Shown here: piece after piece, positions 12,303 through 25,100 of the stretch
Numbering within the stretch: the stretch's first letter is position 1
Layout: every line of letters begins with the position of its first letter
From: Anastrepha obliqua
Lineage: Eukaryota > Arthropoda > Insecta > Diptera > Tephritidae
Direction: 5' to 3'
Assembly: GCF_027943255.1 (NCBI RefSeq)
Contig: NC_072895.1
Location: forward strand, 79,920,001 to 79,984,000
Length of the DNA stretch: 64,000 nt
The notes under the pieces: generated by a model
Databases searched by the model: none
Told to the model about the DNA's origin: nothing
Seen by the model: the letters and a program-made list of their open reading frames with translations, nothing else
Made by a program: the position numbers and the translations under genes

Positions 12303-12860
12303 ATGCTAGAAAAGTGTGTCCAGTATAATTATAGTCGCATAAACCGAAATTTCATCGATAAAGAAGCGAAGCGAATGGGTCTACAGGTGAGCGAGGCCAA
12401 AACGAAGGCATTAAGTAAACAGTCGACGCACAAAAGTCTTGGTACCCAAGTGACAAATACTGCAGGTGATGAAACCATGATAACAACAATCGCGTGGCAG
12501 GCTTTCGCAACAGTGAACGAGAGCATCAAAGGACGGTGGACTAAACTTTTAACAGCCGACTTAGAGCTATGGCTGAAACGACCTCATGGGGAGGTTGATT
12601 TCAAACTCACGCAATTCTTCACGGGCCACAGTTACTTCCGCAAACATCTCCAGAGAATGGGCAGAGTGGAATCTCCATGCTGCCTATACTGTGGAGATGT
12701 GCGCACCATACATTCTTTGTGTGTGAACACTTCGCCGCCTCGCAAAGAAATGTGCAATACAGAGTAGAGAACATTGGGCCGAGTAACATCATCGGGGCAA
12801 TTACCTCCAGTTAAGGACGCGAAGCAAGGAACAGAAGCTGTCTGTTAAAAATAGCCTAAA
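12303..12860 (+). pseudogene. Non-LTR retrotransposon ORF2 C-terminal fragment
   Basis: The frame resembles the end of an R1/I-group LINE polyprotein. It has an RT-thumb-like stretch, then KGRWTKLLTADLELWLKRPH and GEVDFKLTQFFTGHSYFRKH. A zinc-knuckle-like CCLYCGDVRTIHSL follows, degraded after the second Cys pair. The frame stops at 12767 while related sequence seems to continue for ~100 bases. No RT core or 5' part is attached, so it is a truncated dead copy. Confidence 0.72.
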
Positions 12861-13011
12861 TAAATGAGCCATCTTAGAGAGAACATTCCAGCGGCTCACA
12901 TAGGGCGCCTCCTTATCTGAAGTAATGCTATCGTAGAGCCGGGTGCGGAGCAAACGCGTGGGCGGTAGGAGTTCGAGTTTTAGTTCTTAGATGAGTAAGT
13001 TTTAGCGGGAG

Positions 13012-13133
13012 TTGTTGTTGTTGTTGTAGCATCATAAACATTCCCATACGGGGAATGCTGCTGAAGTGACAGTCTTGGGCCGGATATAAACCCGGGTCGT
13101 TACGGTAACGTAGAACCGACTGTCGTGGAAACG
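13012..13133 (-). repeat. CAA-tailed hairpin element, copy 3
   Basis: A nearly complete copy read on the minus strand. It starts with CGTTTCCACGACAGTCGG at about 13133, continues through GGTTCTACGTTACCG, CCCGGGTTTATATCCGG and the CAGCATTCCCCGTATGGG hairpin, and ends in (CAA)n, seen here as (GTT)n at 13012-13028. Confidence 0.85.
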
Positions 13134-13688
13134 GTTTTAGTGGGAGCCTTATACTCGGGTAGGTTATATGTTGAAAACTAGAATGCTTGGCCAGTGCATA
13201 AAGCATACTCCTTCCTATTAAACAAAAATAATAACAATAATACCAGTTGAAATACAGAGGTGGCGGCATCCGCGAAGCGCTTTTCTACTCTCAGTAAATT
13301 TGACAGAACCATTTTATTGTTGCATTGCTTTTCTTTTTTTATTAGGGGTCTTCACAACAAGCTCATTGCTTCCGTACTTCCGCCAGTTTTACGCATATTT
13401 CCTTTTTGTAAATTCAACAAAAGCGGCTAAGTGCAAAGTAGCGAAGTGCCGCGGTGGCAAGTTTGCAATTTGTTCAGTAGCGGGAAAAATATTAATTAGC
13501 TGTTTGATAATTGTCATTTGCTGGTCAGGCGCGAAATTTGAGTTTAAAGTACTAAAAAGTGAGGGGAAAAAGAAAGTTAGCAATTTTTGTAAACCAATTC
13601 TGGTGAATTGAATAGGAAATGCGCACTGTTAGGTTATATTTATACAATTAATTAAGATGTTCCAATTAATTATCTTGCTATGAATACG
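13134..13688. other. Non-coding stretch
   Basis: A 103-codon frame at 13300-13611 has some hydrophobic runs but no recognisable family, start context or neighbours. I do not call it a gene. Confidence 0.4.
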
Positions 13689-13784
13689 AGGGTCGTTTGA
13701 AAAGTGCGTCTGAATATAAGCTGCTTAATTGTTTGGGGTAAACTTTTTTTATTTTCGACATAGTCTCCTTTTAGGCTTGCATAC

Positions 13785-13906
13785 TTGTTGTTGTTATTTG
13801 TAGCAGTATAAACATTCCCCATACATGTACGTGGAATGCTGCGGGAGGGACAGTCCTTGCCCGGATATAAATCCAGGTCATTCCGGTAACGTAGAACCGA
13901 TTGCAG
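13785..13906 (-). repeat. CAA-tailed hairpin element, copy 4 (inside mariner C)
   Basis: A full-length minus-strand copy with the CATTCCCCATACATGTACG hairpin arms and the GGTTCTACGTTACCGG block. Its simple-repeat tail is only partly (GTT)n. It interrupts a mariner transposase remnant, so it moved after that element. Confidence 0.82.
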
Positions 13907-14197
13907 TTTGTCCAACGCTGTTCTAGTTTGTTGATCCGAATAATAGAATTTGTCCAAGCTTGAAAAATAGTACTTCCTTTCTGCAATCACCTCCTTGTTT
14001 GAATACAATATTTTTGCTGTTAGCCATTTCTTGAAATTGGGGAACAAATAGTAGTCCGAGGGAGCCAAGCTTGGAGAATAGGGGGATGTGAAATGAGTCA
14101 GAACCCTATTTGCATTAATTTTGCGACCACAACTGCTAAGGCGTAAGCTGGTGCGTTGTCGTGATGGAAAAGGACTGTAATTTTCCCGTTTTTTCAC
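13907..14197 (-). pseudogene. Mariner transposase fragment (third catalytic Asp region)
   Basis: Minus-strand frame with SPYSPSLAPSDYYLFPNFKK, the block around the third catalytic Asp of D,D34D mariners, followed by a C-terminal helical stretch. Just downstream it runs into the inserted CAA-tailed element. The first two catalytic positions are missing. Confidence 0.8.
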
Positions 14198-14325
14198 TCA
14201 ACTTCCTCGATTCAAACAAATGCCGAGCTGGCTGTGTGTTCTTTCGAGATATGCTGCTAACTAAACATAACCTCGATATGCGCCAGCAGTACCCTCTCTC
14301 TGACTTTGCACGGACTTTTCAAACG

Positions 14326-16053
14326 GCTGTCGTAGTTGGTGTGAAAGGGTATAACCAAACTAACAGAAGTAAATCAAAAAGTTTGTTCACAGTAAAACAA
14401 TTTTGCTGAACTGAGAACTGCCAAACCGATAAAATGTGGGTGTTATTCACGAGCGAGTTTCTCCCCTAGCGTAATGCACTTGCTTTATTTATTGTTACGT
14501 CACAGCCAGAATTACTCTCATGGTTGTCGTAATCTAGTAATCTATCAGTCTGAAATAACTATAATTACAATATAATAACAAAAATAACAATATTACATTT
14601 TTGTTCTAACTTTAAAACAGTTCAAGGAACTACTCTCTGCGCTTAGCCTTTTTTTAATCATAACGTCAAACATGGTGCGACTAATAGCACATTGAAGCGC
14701 ACCTAATCGCTTGAAAGTGTTAACATTCATCATACGTCTTATTGTTTCAATTCTTAAAATCTCACAACCTAATTCGCTCAGCAACACGCAAAAGTTAATC
14801 CGATTTGATCACAGATCGTTTCTTCTGCGCCCGCTAGGCTGTAAAACATCGATCTTTGCGCATGCGCAATACGAAAACTATCCCAGCAGGTCACTAACGT
14901 CATAAGAATACCTACCCGCTACTGCATTTTATTGCGCAAAAAATACCAATAGCGCAAACAATAAAAAAATTGCGTTCTTAAACAAAAGAGATCTTACACA
15001 TTTTTGAAAGGATCCCTTAAAGCAGTCAACCTGATAAACTGACAGCCTGACAACCTGACTGCGCACCTATTGTTTGGTTGCGTTTGTCTGCATTTATCTG
15101 CATGTGCAAAAGTTGTTTTTGTTTTTGCGCTCCTTTCATTGCGTACATTTTTCATCAATATGCTGGCGTTCGTCTTTTCTTTATTTGCACCCTCCATTAA
15201 TTATTTCCACGCACACGCACACGCACAATTCTTATCAAAAGAAAAAGGTGAAAATCGCAAAGGAAATAAAAGGGAAATCAAAATGAAAAATTCGAATGGT
15301 TAACGCTCAAAACAATTGTGCCAATAATTTCCGAAGTGGAAAATTGTATACGAAATAGATTTTTTTCGTATCCTTATAATTTTTGTTTTTGCTTTTATGC
15401 ATTCAATTTTTTACGTTTTATTTCTCCCCCTTATTTCCTTTCGGTTTGAAGCTCCTCAATTCGATATGTTAGAAAAAGGAATATTCAGCATTGTTTGACA
15501 AGTTATTGCGAAATGCTAGCGACGCACATTACATGCAATTTCTCAAATTTCAATCGCACTTGCTTCCTTCGTCGATCAGGCTGAACGTTTCAATATCAGC
15601 TCGCGCTCTTGGATCTTTATTTACTTATTGTTTGTTTGATAAGATCGCTTAGATAGAGCTCAACTTACAATTGTTTGCCTTTATATTCCATTTACGAGTG
15701 TATGAAAGTGAGTATTGGATATTGCTGTCGTGCTAAGAAAATGAATAGGTTTCGCACATTTGTATGTGTTTCCGCGACAATAAGGCCTTTCACCGCAAAT
15801 GCGTTTCATCGATATATTTTTTTGTTATTCGTTGATGAATATCTTATCCACACACGTTTGGTAAGTCCAATGTCTTTTAAGAAGTTGTTCCTACTGATTT
15901 GTGTCGCCACTGGTTCGCCATCGACCGATCCTCAAACACATTTTTGCGTTACATACATAAATGTTTCCTGCACAGTGTGTGATTTTTGTATTCTTGCCGA
16001 ACTAAATTAACTTCTTCGACTCAGTCATTTGATATATATGTATATATGCATGC
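14326..16053. other. Non-coding stretch
   Basis: No gene was recognised. Frames at 15070-15303 and 15675-16010 have no domain and sit in AT-rich sequence with CACACG runs. Confidence 0.42.
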
Positions 16054-16128
16054 GTCTTTTGAAAGACCCTTTATTAGGATGTAGGTCCCTCCGTCACGCA
16101 CCAACCCTTTCGGCTACTCGGCCGCTGA
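16054..16128 (-). repeat. SINE remnant next to a mariner-end sequence
   Basis: 16054-16073 reads TCTTTTGAAAGACCCTTTAT, the terminal repeat of the element at 29945-31865. It is followed by GTAGGTCCCTCC and then ACGCACCAACCC...GGCTACTCGGCCGC, the tRNA-like head of the SINE. The SINE body between the two pieces is deleted. Confidence 0.55.
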
Positions 16129-16427
16129 ATAGTCTTTCAATATCCAAGTCAGGGCGTATCGAAACAAAATAATAGATAGCAACAGCATAAAAACAAAATT
16201 TGCTTGAATTTTATTTTTCCGATTTGGAGATTTGATTGTGAAAATTTCATTGAGAATATAAACAAACAAACCCCAACAAAAAACAGATCAGTTTGAAATT
16301 CAAACCACCAAATCGAAAGAAAAAAAAACAGATCAGCTGCTCCTTATAACTATGAATTCGCTTTAATCCGTTTGGTGCCAATATGAAGTTGACTGAATTT
16401 TTACCACTAAATCAGCTTTCGCTGGTA

Positions 16428-17130
16428 TAGTCCGAGAGCCAGGGGTCGATTTTAGACTGCGTTTTTATACCGTTAAATTCTTGACTATACTTATGATTTA
16501 GCTTTCATGAATAACGAAAGTGAACGCAGCGGGCGCGGTGGGTGAGATTGTGGGAGGGTACGAAACGTGTCGAAAAAAAATGTCTACCGACTCATTTTAT
16601 ACCGGCTGAATTTTTTTTCATGTATTGTTGACATTTAGTAGAATAAAAAAAAATAGTCAGCTGCGCCGTAGAGGGGGGAAAATATGTCAGCTGAACGCAA
16701 TGATACATTCTTGCTTCGGCTGACGGTCTTCCCACCACTATAAACGCAGCTGACCATCATTATTATATTTTCATATGTGTCCAAAATTATGTAAAAAAAT
16801 TCAATCGGCATAAGTAGTTTTACTTTTTAATTAATTTTACAAGTTCGCCTGTTCAGCTGACGTATTTTCTCCCCTCTACGGCGCAGCTGACTATTTTTCT
16901 TTTATTTTACTAAATGTCAACAATACACACAAAAAAAATTCAGCCGGTATTAAATGAGTTGTTAAATTTTTTTTTTTCGACACGTTTCGCAGCATCCCAC
17001 GCACGTACCCACCGCTACTGGACCAGGTGACGGTTGGTTTCGTCATCCATTGGATGGCGTCTGCCTTCAGTATTAAAATCAGTCGGCATGAAATGATGAG
17101 GTCAAAATGACCCCTGGCTCCCGGACTAGT
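16428..17130. mobile_element. Large palindromic foldback MITE
   Basis: The outer ends TAGTCCGAGAGCCAGGGGTC and GACCCCTGGCTCCCGGACTA are inverted repeats. Inside, 16560-16705 and 16850-16990 form a second long inverted pair; landmarks are ACTCATTTTATACCGGCTGA, CAGCTGCGCCGTAGAGGGG and their complements. The whole ~700 bp can fold into one long imperfect hairpin with a loop near 16710-16845. It is non-coding. Confidence 0.75.
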
Positions 17131-17189
17131 ATGTGGGCTAGCAGAATTGATGTATATGGAGTAAGAACATTCCTCAAGCAGAAGATCTC

Positions 17190-17345
17190 CTGTGCCCGTT
17201 ACATTTTAAAAAAAGTGATTGATCGGTGTGGTTGACATGGGGAAAGCAACATTGGGGCAAACGTTTTCAAAACTGCAGGTGGAGCCAACATTGCTGTTAA
17301 TGGTGAGCGCTACAGGGAAATGGTTCCTAACCTTATGTTAGAAAA
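17190..17345 (+). pseudogene. Mariner D,D41D transposase fragment
   Basis: A short plus-strand stretch matches the middle of mariner B: ...GANIAVNGERYREMVPN... aligns with its ...NVTVNGERHREMIFN.... Frame breaks occur on both sides and no TIRs remain. Confidence 0.65.
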
Positions 17346-18111
17346 ATTGGTACTAATGCCCCTATTACACGTGTTAGAATCGAACTTAAAATGAACTCGA
17401 ACAAAATATCATTTGATATTGCTTTTTCCACAGATGTTTTTAAAAACTCATTGAATTCTATTTTCTAGTCTGTAATTACATATTATTAATGAGTAACTAA
17501 GCTGGATTTTGTTATTAGTCCGTAATGAAGTTTTGTTTGTTCAGTAAACTAAATAAATAAATTATGACGGCCTAATGGATGTCATAGGATACTGTCGCGC
17601 CAGATGCTCGAACTTATTTTAAATTTTTTTCTTTTCACTCGGATAATGATTATTATTATTTTTTTTTTAATCTAATTTGTTTATTGAATAATTTCATAAA
17701 TTTTATTTGTTATACCCACGAGCACATAAACATAACTTTTGTATGTAACAGCAGAAAGGATGGAGAGATGGATATAGACGTATGGTTATACAACATACAT
17801 ACATATTATATAAACCAAAATACTAAGAATGATTTAACGTATGTAATTGATTATTAAAGTCAACGGACATCGCTCTTGAAAAGCAATAAAAAATACTTAT
17901 GTACATACATATGTACATTTTATATCTATTGCGAAATTACGTATTAGCACAATTGGATACGCAAATAAAGCGAAAGGACACAAAATATTAATATTGTTAA
18001 ATATTAAAAATAACTGGTTATAACAACTCTTAAAGTAAATAATTCGGAACAAATAAAGACATAAGTATACATTCATACGTAAATAATATATACATATACA
18101 TATACAGAATT
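17346..18111. other. Non-coding AT-rich stretch
   Basis: No gene or repeat was recognised beyond A/T and CATA runs. Confidence 0.4.
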
Positions 18112-18423
18112 GGCGCGTACACCCTTTTTGGGTGTTTGGCCGAGCTCCTCCTCCTATTTGTGGTGCGCGTCTTGATGTTGTTCCACAAATGGAGGGACCT
18201 ACAGTTTTAAGCCGACTCCGAACGGCAAATATTTTTATGAGGAGTCTTTTCATGGCAGAAATACACTCGGAGGTTTGCCATTGCCTGCCGAAGGGCGACC
18301 GCTATTAGAAAAATGCTTCTTTTTTTCTTTATTTTGTTGTTTCACCGAGATTCGAACCGACGTAATCTCTGTGAATTGCGAATGGTAGCCACGCACCAAC
18401 CCATTCGGCTACGGCAGCCGCCA
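18112..18423 (-). repeat. tRNA-derived SINE, full-length copy
   Basis: Minus-strand copy with its 5' tRNA-like head at 18423: an A box like TAGCCGAATGGGTTGG and a B box GGTTCGAATCTC. The body includes CGGTCGCCCTTCGGCAGGC, and the end is AAAAAGGGTGTACGCGCCAA followed by a TA-rich tail. It closely matches the copy at 4403-4706. Confidence 0.88.
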
Positions 18424-18479
18424 ATACATAAATAATAGTTGCGGAAATAAACAAAACGGCAAACTTAGCTTACAGCAAC

Positions 18480-19740
18480 TGGGAGTAATGGGAGAGTGTC
18501 ACAGGTGCCGAAAGGGCATACGAGGGGAAACTGGTATTCACTATGCGGGTGGGTGTGGGAGAGTTTATCATAAAACACAAGCGTGTGAAGATAGAGATGA
18601 ATACTGCCTGCAAGGTTAGTGAATGGCCCCTTTTTGAAATTTATGTGTGACGATTGTGTTACGAACATATCTAATGTGGATGATGCACTTAAGCAGATGC
18701 TCTCTATATCAAATATCAACAAAATAAAAATTCGCGAACAGATAATAATAATAGAGAAGCTAATAAGCAACCACAATAAGGAGATCATTGCTTTATTGGC
18801 AAGCAATGGCAAACAGATTAAGAAAGCAAATAAGGAGAAAGACGATCTAATTAGGAGGGTAGAAAAATTGCGCTCGGTTAATAAAGAGCATTCGGAGAAA
18901 TCTGCTGAAAGCCTGTCAAACCAAAGAGAGGAGATAATACAGGAAGCAGAAAAAAGGTGGGGAACAGAATAAAAATTAGGAAAAAATAAGGTGTCCTATG
19001 CAATCACTTTGAAAGGTGCCCCACGAATTATTGTCAAACCGAGATCTAAGTAAAAGTTGGTATAAGAAAAATCAATTTATAGAAATTGATGGTTATATGA
19101 AAATTAATAGGATGAAAGGCAAATATGCATCGATTGTTGTTAGGGCAAACGACAATTTTGAAAAGAATAATATTAAAAATATAATACTTTGCAGAATAAG
19201 TTAAATTTGGAGGTGCATGAAATCAGTGAACCCAGAAACGTTAAACCAGAAATTGAAGTCATCTATGAGTGAGGAATATAGTGATATTGAAATAGTTGCG
19301 AAAATAAAATCACAAAATGAATTTCGTAAAAATACAAATTTAATAATAATAATAGCTCAAGATGCACTTTTAATGCAATTATTGTCATTGACCATGAGAA
19401 ATACTCTGAAGCGTTAAAGCATGCAAAAATAAATATCAGCTGATGATCAAAATATAAAAAGATGCTATAAAAGTTTGGGTTTCAACCACAACGCAAACAC
19501 CTGTATACTAAGAAGTTAAAGTGTGGGCGTTGTCCGTTTGAGCATAAATCCGGTGAATGTGAGGTATAAAAATTAGAAATAATTTAAATTTCTGTTTTGA
19601 AAATCTACAGCAAGATTTGTCCTATAAAGGCTAAACAATGTACAACGAACTGCCAGCAGATATAAGGAGCTCCAACGGCTTACAAAATTTCAAAAATAAG
19701 CCACTGCAAAATTCCAACTAATATGTATTGGAAATAAAAA
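18480..19740 (+). pseudogene. Internally deleted LINE: ORF1 plus the very end of ORF2
   Basis: 18490-18660 encodes a Cys-rich motif (CHRCRKGIRGETGIHYAG then CDDCV), like the zinc finger at the start of several LINE ORF1 proteins. A coiled-coil stretch follows (frame 18619-18972), then an RRM-like segment (19016-19204) and a zinc-knuckle relic, CGRCPFEHKSGECE, near 19520-19555. Soon after, 19637-19700 reads YNELPADIRSSNGLQNFKNK, typical of the last residues of CR1/Jockey-group RT proteins. Endonuclease and RT are missing. Multiple frameshifts and stops are present. Confidence 0.65.
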
Positions 19741-22162
19741 ATTAAAAATAATTACAACTAGTATGTAGTTCCTTGAAGATCAAGCCTAGTCTTTACAACA
19801 GTTTGTGTATTTTTTTATTTTTTGTTCATTTTTTGCCTTAACAACTAACATTGGAGATACACCTTTTAAAGCATTAGCATAATACACACTCATACTGTTT
19901 TCTCTTTATTTTGGTTTGTAGCCTTTAAAACTTCACTTATGAGCTTACTTTTTTGTGCATAGCTCACTGGTTGAATTATCTGCTCTTGTTATTTGCTCCC
20001 TTTTACCAATGCACATGCTCCTACTATTTTTTTTATGATTTCGAAACTCTTTTTACTAAAATGTTCGCAGGCTGTAAAAGGCTTGGTTCGAACCACATTT
20101 AGAATTTCTTAGTTGTTTTCATTGAAAAAAGTTAAACAAATTAGCGCAGAGAATGTTCAGAAACCTGATTCCAAAAAATTCAGCATTTAAGTTGTTTGTT
20201 AAAGTTGAAAATTGTCTTCCACCAAAAAATTTAACTTCAATAGATCTTCACAGCTTCTTGTGCTCAGTACAACATTTATTAGATCAACATTTTGAATGCA
20301 ATTATTGCTCAGTAAAAATGCATGTCAGTTGCTTATACAAATGAAAAAAAGAAACAATTTTCGGAAAATCATCTGAAAACTGTAAATCAGTTTAAAAAGA
20401 TTCTATACCGTAATATATAATATGTGCCTATTTTCGTGGCCATTAGTACATAAGTATACATATACGTATGGTATATGAACAATCATATGTAGATATGTAC
20501 ATATGTACGAGTACATGCATGGAAAAAGTGAGAGCATTATCAAGTGTAAACTGTACTTTAACGTTAGAGTATCTTACAAATTTAGTTCTTGCTTTTGGTA
20601 TCTTAATGTCACATATGGTGCTCTTTGTCAGTTGCCACCATTTGGAGACTACTTGAAACTGCCACGCACATACACACACATGTTGCATTGGACAAGTTAT
20701 ATGCTCGCACATACACACACGCGAAGATGCGCGTAACCAAACCTTTAGCAGAGGGGAAAAATCAAATATTAAAAAAAAGTAATTGAAACAGAAACATCTT
20801 GCACGAGTACCACCAAACAGACAGCGGAAGTCGCGCCATTTTAGGAGTTTCAGATAACTATTTTGAAATCGACATGCAAATGCACGCAAACTATTATTCA
20901 GGTTAATGTGTATAGTCGTATACATATGTGTGTATGTATGTACATAGTTATGTGTGTATGCATAAATAAAAAATTATACCAGCCAAGGAAAGAGAGAATT
21001 AAAAATGTCCACCCCCAAAAAAGCAGTACTTTTTAGCAAAAATTAGTACACATAAAGGTATATACATACATATATATATATGTGCTTACATACACTTTGA
21101 TGGCTCTCATTTCCACCACCATTTTTTGAGTGTATAAAACATGAAAAAAAACTTAATACTGCAAGTAAAGCAACACATCATACATTTTTTTATAAGCCAA
21201 ATATTTATATACATACATACATATCTATGATATTTGACATATAAACAAATGAAAATTTTAATTTGTCCAAGCTTTATTTTACAATTTGTCTTAATCTGTG
21301 TAATTACTATTAAATATATACATAGATATGTACACGTTTTATGCGTTTGTAAAATCATGACTATTGAACTTGCTTTGGATTTGCAAAAATAAAGTAGACA
21401 ACTCATATTTTGGGCTTTAAATTATAAATATTACTGTATACGAGTATCCTGACTCAATACCCGAGTCAAGGCATATACATACGTACATATGTATATGTAT
21501 ATATTATTAATATAAACAAATATTTTGCTGAAAGTCTTAAAATATCACCTCTATCAACTAGGTGATTTTTTGTAAAAAAATATTTTAAAAATTATTTCTT
21601 TTTATTAAAAAAAACTCTATTATTGAAAAACTTTATTTGTTTTAATTAAAAAACTCAATTTTTGGACCTAACGTAAATCTTAATATTATTTCGAAATATT
21701 TTGCCAAAGTATAATAAGTTTTATAATTTTTTTTATGTTCTCCCTTTTTTATATGGAGAGTGTATGTATGTACATACATATATGTATATTTATCGCCAAT
21801 AACCTGGAAGGCATTAGAAGCGGCTACATGAAATTAGAAGCAATAAATATTGCTGTGTATGCTAATGTATGTATGTATGTGTATATACAAATTTATTAGA
21901 AAAAATATTAATTTCAAGTAGACTCGAATAAACTTTGCAATTTGCGCACTTGTTACAGTTTGTTTCCATTATGAAAATTGAAGCCAACCTGGATTATATT
22001 CGCAATGATGTAGAAAATTTCAAATTTGAATAAAATTCAGTTCAATTTTTCAAGAAATATTCGCAATATCAACGTTTAAACAATTTCATTATCAACTACA
22101 TACGTACCATATAACAGTTTGAAATGGTTATTTTATGTATTTTTCGTGTGTGCTCTTCACAG
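19741..22162. other. AT-rich non-coding stretch upstream of the BTB exon
   Basis: Contains many TACATA/TATG simple runs (20450-20530, 20920-21080, 21470-21510, 21760-21890). No gene was recognised. If the exon at 22163 is internal, this is intron. A polypyrimidine tract and AG acceptor (tgtgctcttcacag) end it at 22162. Confidence 0.5.
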
Positions 22163-25100
22163 GTCCACTAATCAATTGCAAAGCTTTAAACTGGCTCTCA
22201 AAATTCGCAAAAATCTCACCTATAATTCATCTACATCCTCATCGCCTTCATCATCCGCCATCGATCCCAATTTTGTTTTCTCATCCGCATATAATCCTGA
22301 ACTCACCCTTCCATCATTATCATCTTCGCTTTTGCCGGCATCATTGCTAAGTACGACATTTCAGAGTCTCATACCATACGCCATTGCAGGCATCACGCCG
22401 AGGCCGCATAACATTCTGTCGCCGCCGTCATCAACAATACTGCCCCCGACAACAGCGCCTCCGACTTCAAGCAGCATTACCAGCACCGATTGCAGCCCAC
22501 AAACGACCGCTGTCACTGCAGTCACAACATACACAGCCATGGGTGGCCCCTACCCCCCATTGCCGCCCACAATTGAGGGTCAAACATATTGTTTACGTTG
22601 GAATAATCATAAATCTAACCTGGTCGAAATTCTCGATGCGCTTATAAAGGTTGAGAGCTATGTGGACTGTACGATTGTTGTCGACGACCAAGTGCAATTT
22701 AAAGCGCACAGGGTAGTGTTAGCCGCCAATTCGCCATATTTCCAGGCCATATTGCAGGATGTACCAATGGATCATTGCAGCATTATTTTTCCCGGTGTGA
22801 AAGCATTCGAAATGCGCGCACTGCTTGATTACATGTACACCGGTGAAGTGAATGTAACACAGAGCCAAATACCCACTATAATGCGTATTGCCGAAGAGCT
22901 AGAAGTGAAAGGACTTTTCGATATGGCCGATCTGAAGGAGAAGTTCAACAAACTGAGCGAAGAGCATGCGGGACGATCAAGCCATGGTTATCCATATGCG
23001 GCTACCAGCGCGTCATCTTTAACAGCGCCTTATGCCATGACGGCTAGTTCAACATCCGCCCAGAGCATACCAACCGGTGTGCACAATGGTGCTAAAGATC
23101 ATGGCGTCGATTTACCAATGCCACCACAAAAGAACTCATCATCCGTGATCTCAACGTCCTCAAACATATCGCCATCGGCTGCAACTTCCAGCACCTCCTC
23201 GCCACCATACGTTAACTATAAGTCCCCATACTCAAATTTATATTCCAAATCTCCTGGCCCCTCCAATAGTGGTGGGTCTGCTGGCACTGAGGGCGCAGGA
23301 CAATCTAAGTCCTCGAATACACCACAGACACCCACTCATTCACAATCTCAGCCATCAAATGCCGAACGTAGCCAATGGCCATTATCGCCGTCAGCAGCAG
23401 TAAGCCTTTTGGGCTCTGTCTATGATTCTGTGCCGGATAACCCGCTAAAGCGTAAGAAGCTTTCGTCGATGACCTCAATGCTAATGAACCGTGACACCCC
23501 TATTTTACGTAATGTCTTGGCTCAAGCCAATCCCGCCGACTCATCCCAACCAATGTCTTTCTCATTGTCTGGCGCAACTAAATCAGAAAAATCAAATGTC
23601 GACAAGAACTCGCCACATACTGGATCATTGACAGGACATAATAACAATCACGGTCATCACTTCAACGGCGCCGACTACAGCAGCGATAAGGTCAGTAGGT
23701 TCCATGGAGAACTTAACACTCAAACCTATTAGTTATACTATAAAATGTTTATATCCTATAAACTCCTTTTATTTGAACAATAGGTAAAAAAGCAACAAAT
23801 GTCTTTTATTTATTTTTTATAATTCTACTTCCCTTACAGAAATATCCTGATGAACCGCATTCACCCTACACTGATCGATCTTTCGATGACGATGGTTACG
23901 ATGCAAAGAGCAATTATGCAGGTGGAGGGTTTAGCTCCAATTCGAATCAGAAACCGGAATGGAAACGCTATAAGCAATACACACGCAGCGACATTATGTC
24001 AGCTATTCAGTGTGTGCGGGAAGGTATGAGTGCGCTGCAAGCCTCACGCAAGTTCGGTGTTCCGTCTCGCACACTGTACGACAAAGTTAAGAAATTAGGA
24101 ATAACCACGGGACGGCCAATGAATCGCACCATGAAACGTAGTCCTAGTAACGTAGAGTCGTCCACCGCTTTTCCGTACCCACACGGCTATGGCGCTGAGC
24201 CATTAATGTCGTCGATGCATGACGGACGCAACGATGAGCGTGAACCTAAAGATCACCATCGTGCTGAGCACCATCACATTCCTCCTCAGCTGCCGCATTC
24301 GTTATTAGATCACGCATTACTGCAACAGGCCTTAGAGAGTCGAGGTGGAGACATTGCAGGACGGGGCGCACTGTTGCTGGCGGCGGCTGCACACGCTGCC
24401 GCCAATCGTATTTCAACAAGCCCAGGTCCCAATGGGCCTAATGCCGTGCGTTCTCCCAGTCCACCTAATTACGGTAGGAAGTATGGGCGCGTAAGTGAGT
24501 CAGATTTTGCGATGGAACGTGGACTAGATCACGATCGAGAACACGCCATTGAACGTGATGGTGCCCACAGAAATGAACGTCACAGGTTGGAAAATGAATT
24601 GGAAAATGAACAAGAAATGGCAACTGAGAGTGACCGCGAACGAGAATATGAGCGTGACCACGAAAGAGAGCAAGCACACGATAGGAGACGTGCGCACGAG
24701 TTTGAGCGCGGACAAGAGCGGGAGAACTGCGACAGGGCTCGCGAACACAATCGCAGAAATCGACAACACTCCCGCGAAGTTGAAGAGACTGCTGGCCATG
24801 TTGAAGACTTATCTGTGTCACGCAGGCGTTGTATATCGCCGCAAGAGGAAGCATTACAACGACGCACGCGTTCACCCTCATACTCGCCACCCTCACCACG
24901 CGCGGCAACAATTCCAGCAGCAGTCGAATGCAGCACAGGAGTTATTAAACTCGCCACTGCAGCATCAGTGGCTGTAGCACCTGCAGCCATTAGCCCGAAC
25001 AACCATCGAAGTCGAAGCTCAAGTCGGAACAGTAACGGTCTGACGATTGCGGACAACAACAGCGTTGATGAGTACAACAACGAATCAAACTCCACATTAG

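Larger units (their letters stand above)
13689..14325 (-). mobile_element. Internally deleted D,D34D-type mariner C
   Basis: The left end reads GGGTCGTTTGAAAAGTGCG and the right end is the complement of GACAGCCGTTTGAAAAGTCCG, giving inverted ends of ~20 bases. Minus-strand coding remnants belong to a classical mariner. A CAA-tailed hairpin element (13785-13906) has inserted into it and splits the transposase remnant. Confidence 0.75.

Noticed and set aside
13300..13611. A small membrane protein of 103 residues.
   Set aside because: There are hydrophobic stretches, but no family resemblance, poor start context, and transposon relics on both sides.
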